Shown here piece by piece: positions 63,355-64,000 of a stretch of DNA of 64,000 nt. Each line of letters starts with the position of its first letter. Position 1 is the first letter of the stretch. Source of the DNA: Calothrix anomala FACHB-343 (GTDB taxonomy: Bacteria > Cyanobacteriota > Cyanobacteriia > Cyanobacteriales > Nostocaceae); the NCBI RefSeq assembly GCF_014696435.1, contig NZ_JACJQG010000009.1, positions 111,589 through 175,588 on the forward strand, in the 5' to 3' direction. A program made the position numbers and the translations under genes. The notes beneath the pieces were generated by a model. The model was not told the DNA's origin, did no database searches, and was given only the letters and a program-made list of their open reading frames with translations.

Positions 63355-63372
63355 GACGCGATTAATCGCGTC
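63355..63372. repeat. GACGCGATTAATCGCGTC palindrome upstream of chlP
   Basis: A perfect copy of the palindrome repeat, again flanked by CAGA and TGTACAATTGTC, 120 nt upstream of the chlP ATG. Confidence 0.9.
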
Positions 63373-63561
63373 TGTACAATTGTCATTGGTCATTTTTGAT
63401 CTTTCCTCCTTGTCCCCGATTTTGTGGGGTTTACTTGCATATGCCTTATTTTTGGCTGTAATTATGTAAATTTACGCATAAATATTTTGGAGATTGAGTT
63501 AAATTTGACCAAGCATAAAAATTGATTTGGACTCTCTTTCCGAAATAAAGAAGTATTAATA

Positions 63562-63972
63562 ATGGAAATTTCTCTATTAGATTCTCTAGGCAGAAAGGCT
63601 GGTATTGTAGCAATTACTGGATATCAAAAATACCTTTCTCCCCACAAGGGCTTTGTTTGTGCGCACCGAGTGTTATATGGTGGGGAATCTTGCTCTCAAT
63701 ACATTAAACGGGTAATTACAGAAGATGGATTTACAGCCTTACTGACTAAATCTCGTCATCGGTTTCAAGCTTGTAAGCAAGCTAACCAGATTTTGCGATC
63801 TGCCGGAGGTGGCGGCGCTTCGCTATCGCAATCTGAGGAATCAGAACCAACTGAGGATGAGTCTGACTCAAATCTGCATTCACCAAACAAAAAGGGGAAG
63901 AGCTGGCGAAGCTGTCACCAAGTGCAAACTAAACAGTTTAGTTTAGAGAGCAGTCTGGAAATCAAGGGATGA
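63562..63972 (+). CDS. YidD-like membrane protein insertion factor with extended C-terminus
   Basis: The first 80 residues match the YidD fold order: AGIVAITGYQKYLSPHKGFV, CAHRVLYGGESCSQYIKRVI, FQACKQANQIL. YidD proteins sit at the membrane near YidC and aid protein insertion. The canonical CRFxPTCSxY is altered here to CAHRVLYGGESCSQY. A 55-residue Ser/Glu-rich tail follows (SQSEESEPTEDESDSNLHSP), longer than in the short canonical form. It is the last complete gene in the window. Confidence 0.78.
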   Translation: MEISLLDSLGRKAGIVAITGYQKYLSPHKGFVCAHRVLYGGESCSQYIKRVITEDGFTALLTKSRHRFQACKQANQILRSAGGGGASLSQSEESEPTEDESDSNLHSPNKKGKSWRSCHQVQTKQFSLESSLEIKG

Positions 63973-64000
63973 AACTTTGTTAGCACCCTTTGTTAGCACC

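Overview
The window is chromosomal DNA from a filamentous, probably heterocyst-forming cyanobacterium (Nostocales type). The evidence is chlorophyll and lipid genes (chlP, a CGLD27-family gene), the cyanobacterial order rpsK-rpoA-rplQ-truA-rplM-rpsI-rpmE-prfA, a natFGH-bgtA amino acid transporter, xisH/xisI homologues, many HIP1 octamers (GCGATCGC), abundant heptameric tandem repeats and several small inverted-repeat elements (MITEs). All assignments come from reading the sequence; no database search was run.

Layout. 0-5.6 kb: translation and transcription operon. 5.6-9.1 kb: accessory stretch with two paralogous HTH regulators, a third HTH protein and an Rpn/DUF2887-like nuclease; the exact 11-mer TAAACTTGTAA recurs upstream of all three HTH genes. 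9.3-14.1 kb: ABC-F ATPase, gpmI, secG, a secreted zinc protease. 14.2-17.2 kb: small accessory genes, a DUF4365-like nuclease protein and two broken HigA-type antitoxin genes, one frameshifted and one cut off by a MITE. 17.3-24.3 kb: glycosyltransferase, MFS transporter, recO, deoC and a C5 DNA methyltransferase. 24.4-28.9 kb: a GTPase-like membrane protein, an I-Ssp6803I-like homing endonuclease, an initiator tRNA gene interrupted by a group I intron, L-asparaginase, a CGLD27-family gene and rsfS. 29.7-35.5 kb: glycosyltransferase and the natF-natG-natH-bgtA uptake operon. 36-41.2 kb: YbjN-like protein, DUF3318, queE, a STAS-sugar transferase fusion and an AAA-like protein. 41.3-46.4 kb: PEP-CTERM protein and an accessory island (HTH, truncated VapC, NucS-like nuclease protein, orphan antitoxin, xisI-xisH). 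46.4-64 kb: acnB, a HigBA-like toxin-antitoxin pair, ferredoxin, DUF3326, CPBP protease, purN, sugar permease, a SpkB-like kinase followed by an FHA protein, recA, a second PEP-CTERM protein, chlP and a YidD-like gene.

How the parts relate. The core genes are ordinary housekeeping. The unusual content is in the mobile and defence-like layer. At least five proteins carry PD-(D/E)XK-type nuclease signatures. Several toxin-antitoxin genes are intact or decaying. Several MITE types can be delimited by target-site duplications (8, 9 and 10 bp, and a possible TA), including one inserted inside another. The strongest single observation is the tRNA-fMet group I intron whose probable cognate homing endonuclease lies outside the intron, just downstream of the tRNA gene and its terminator.
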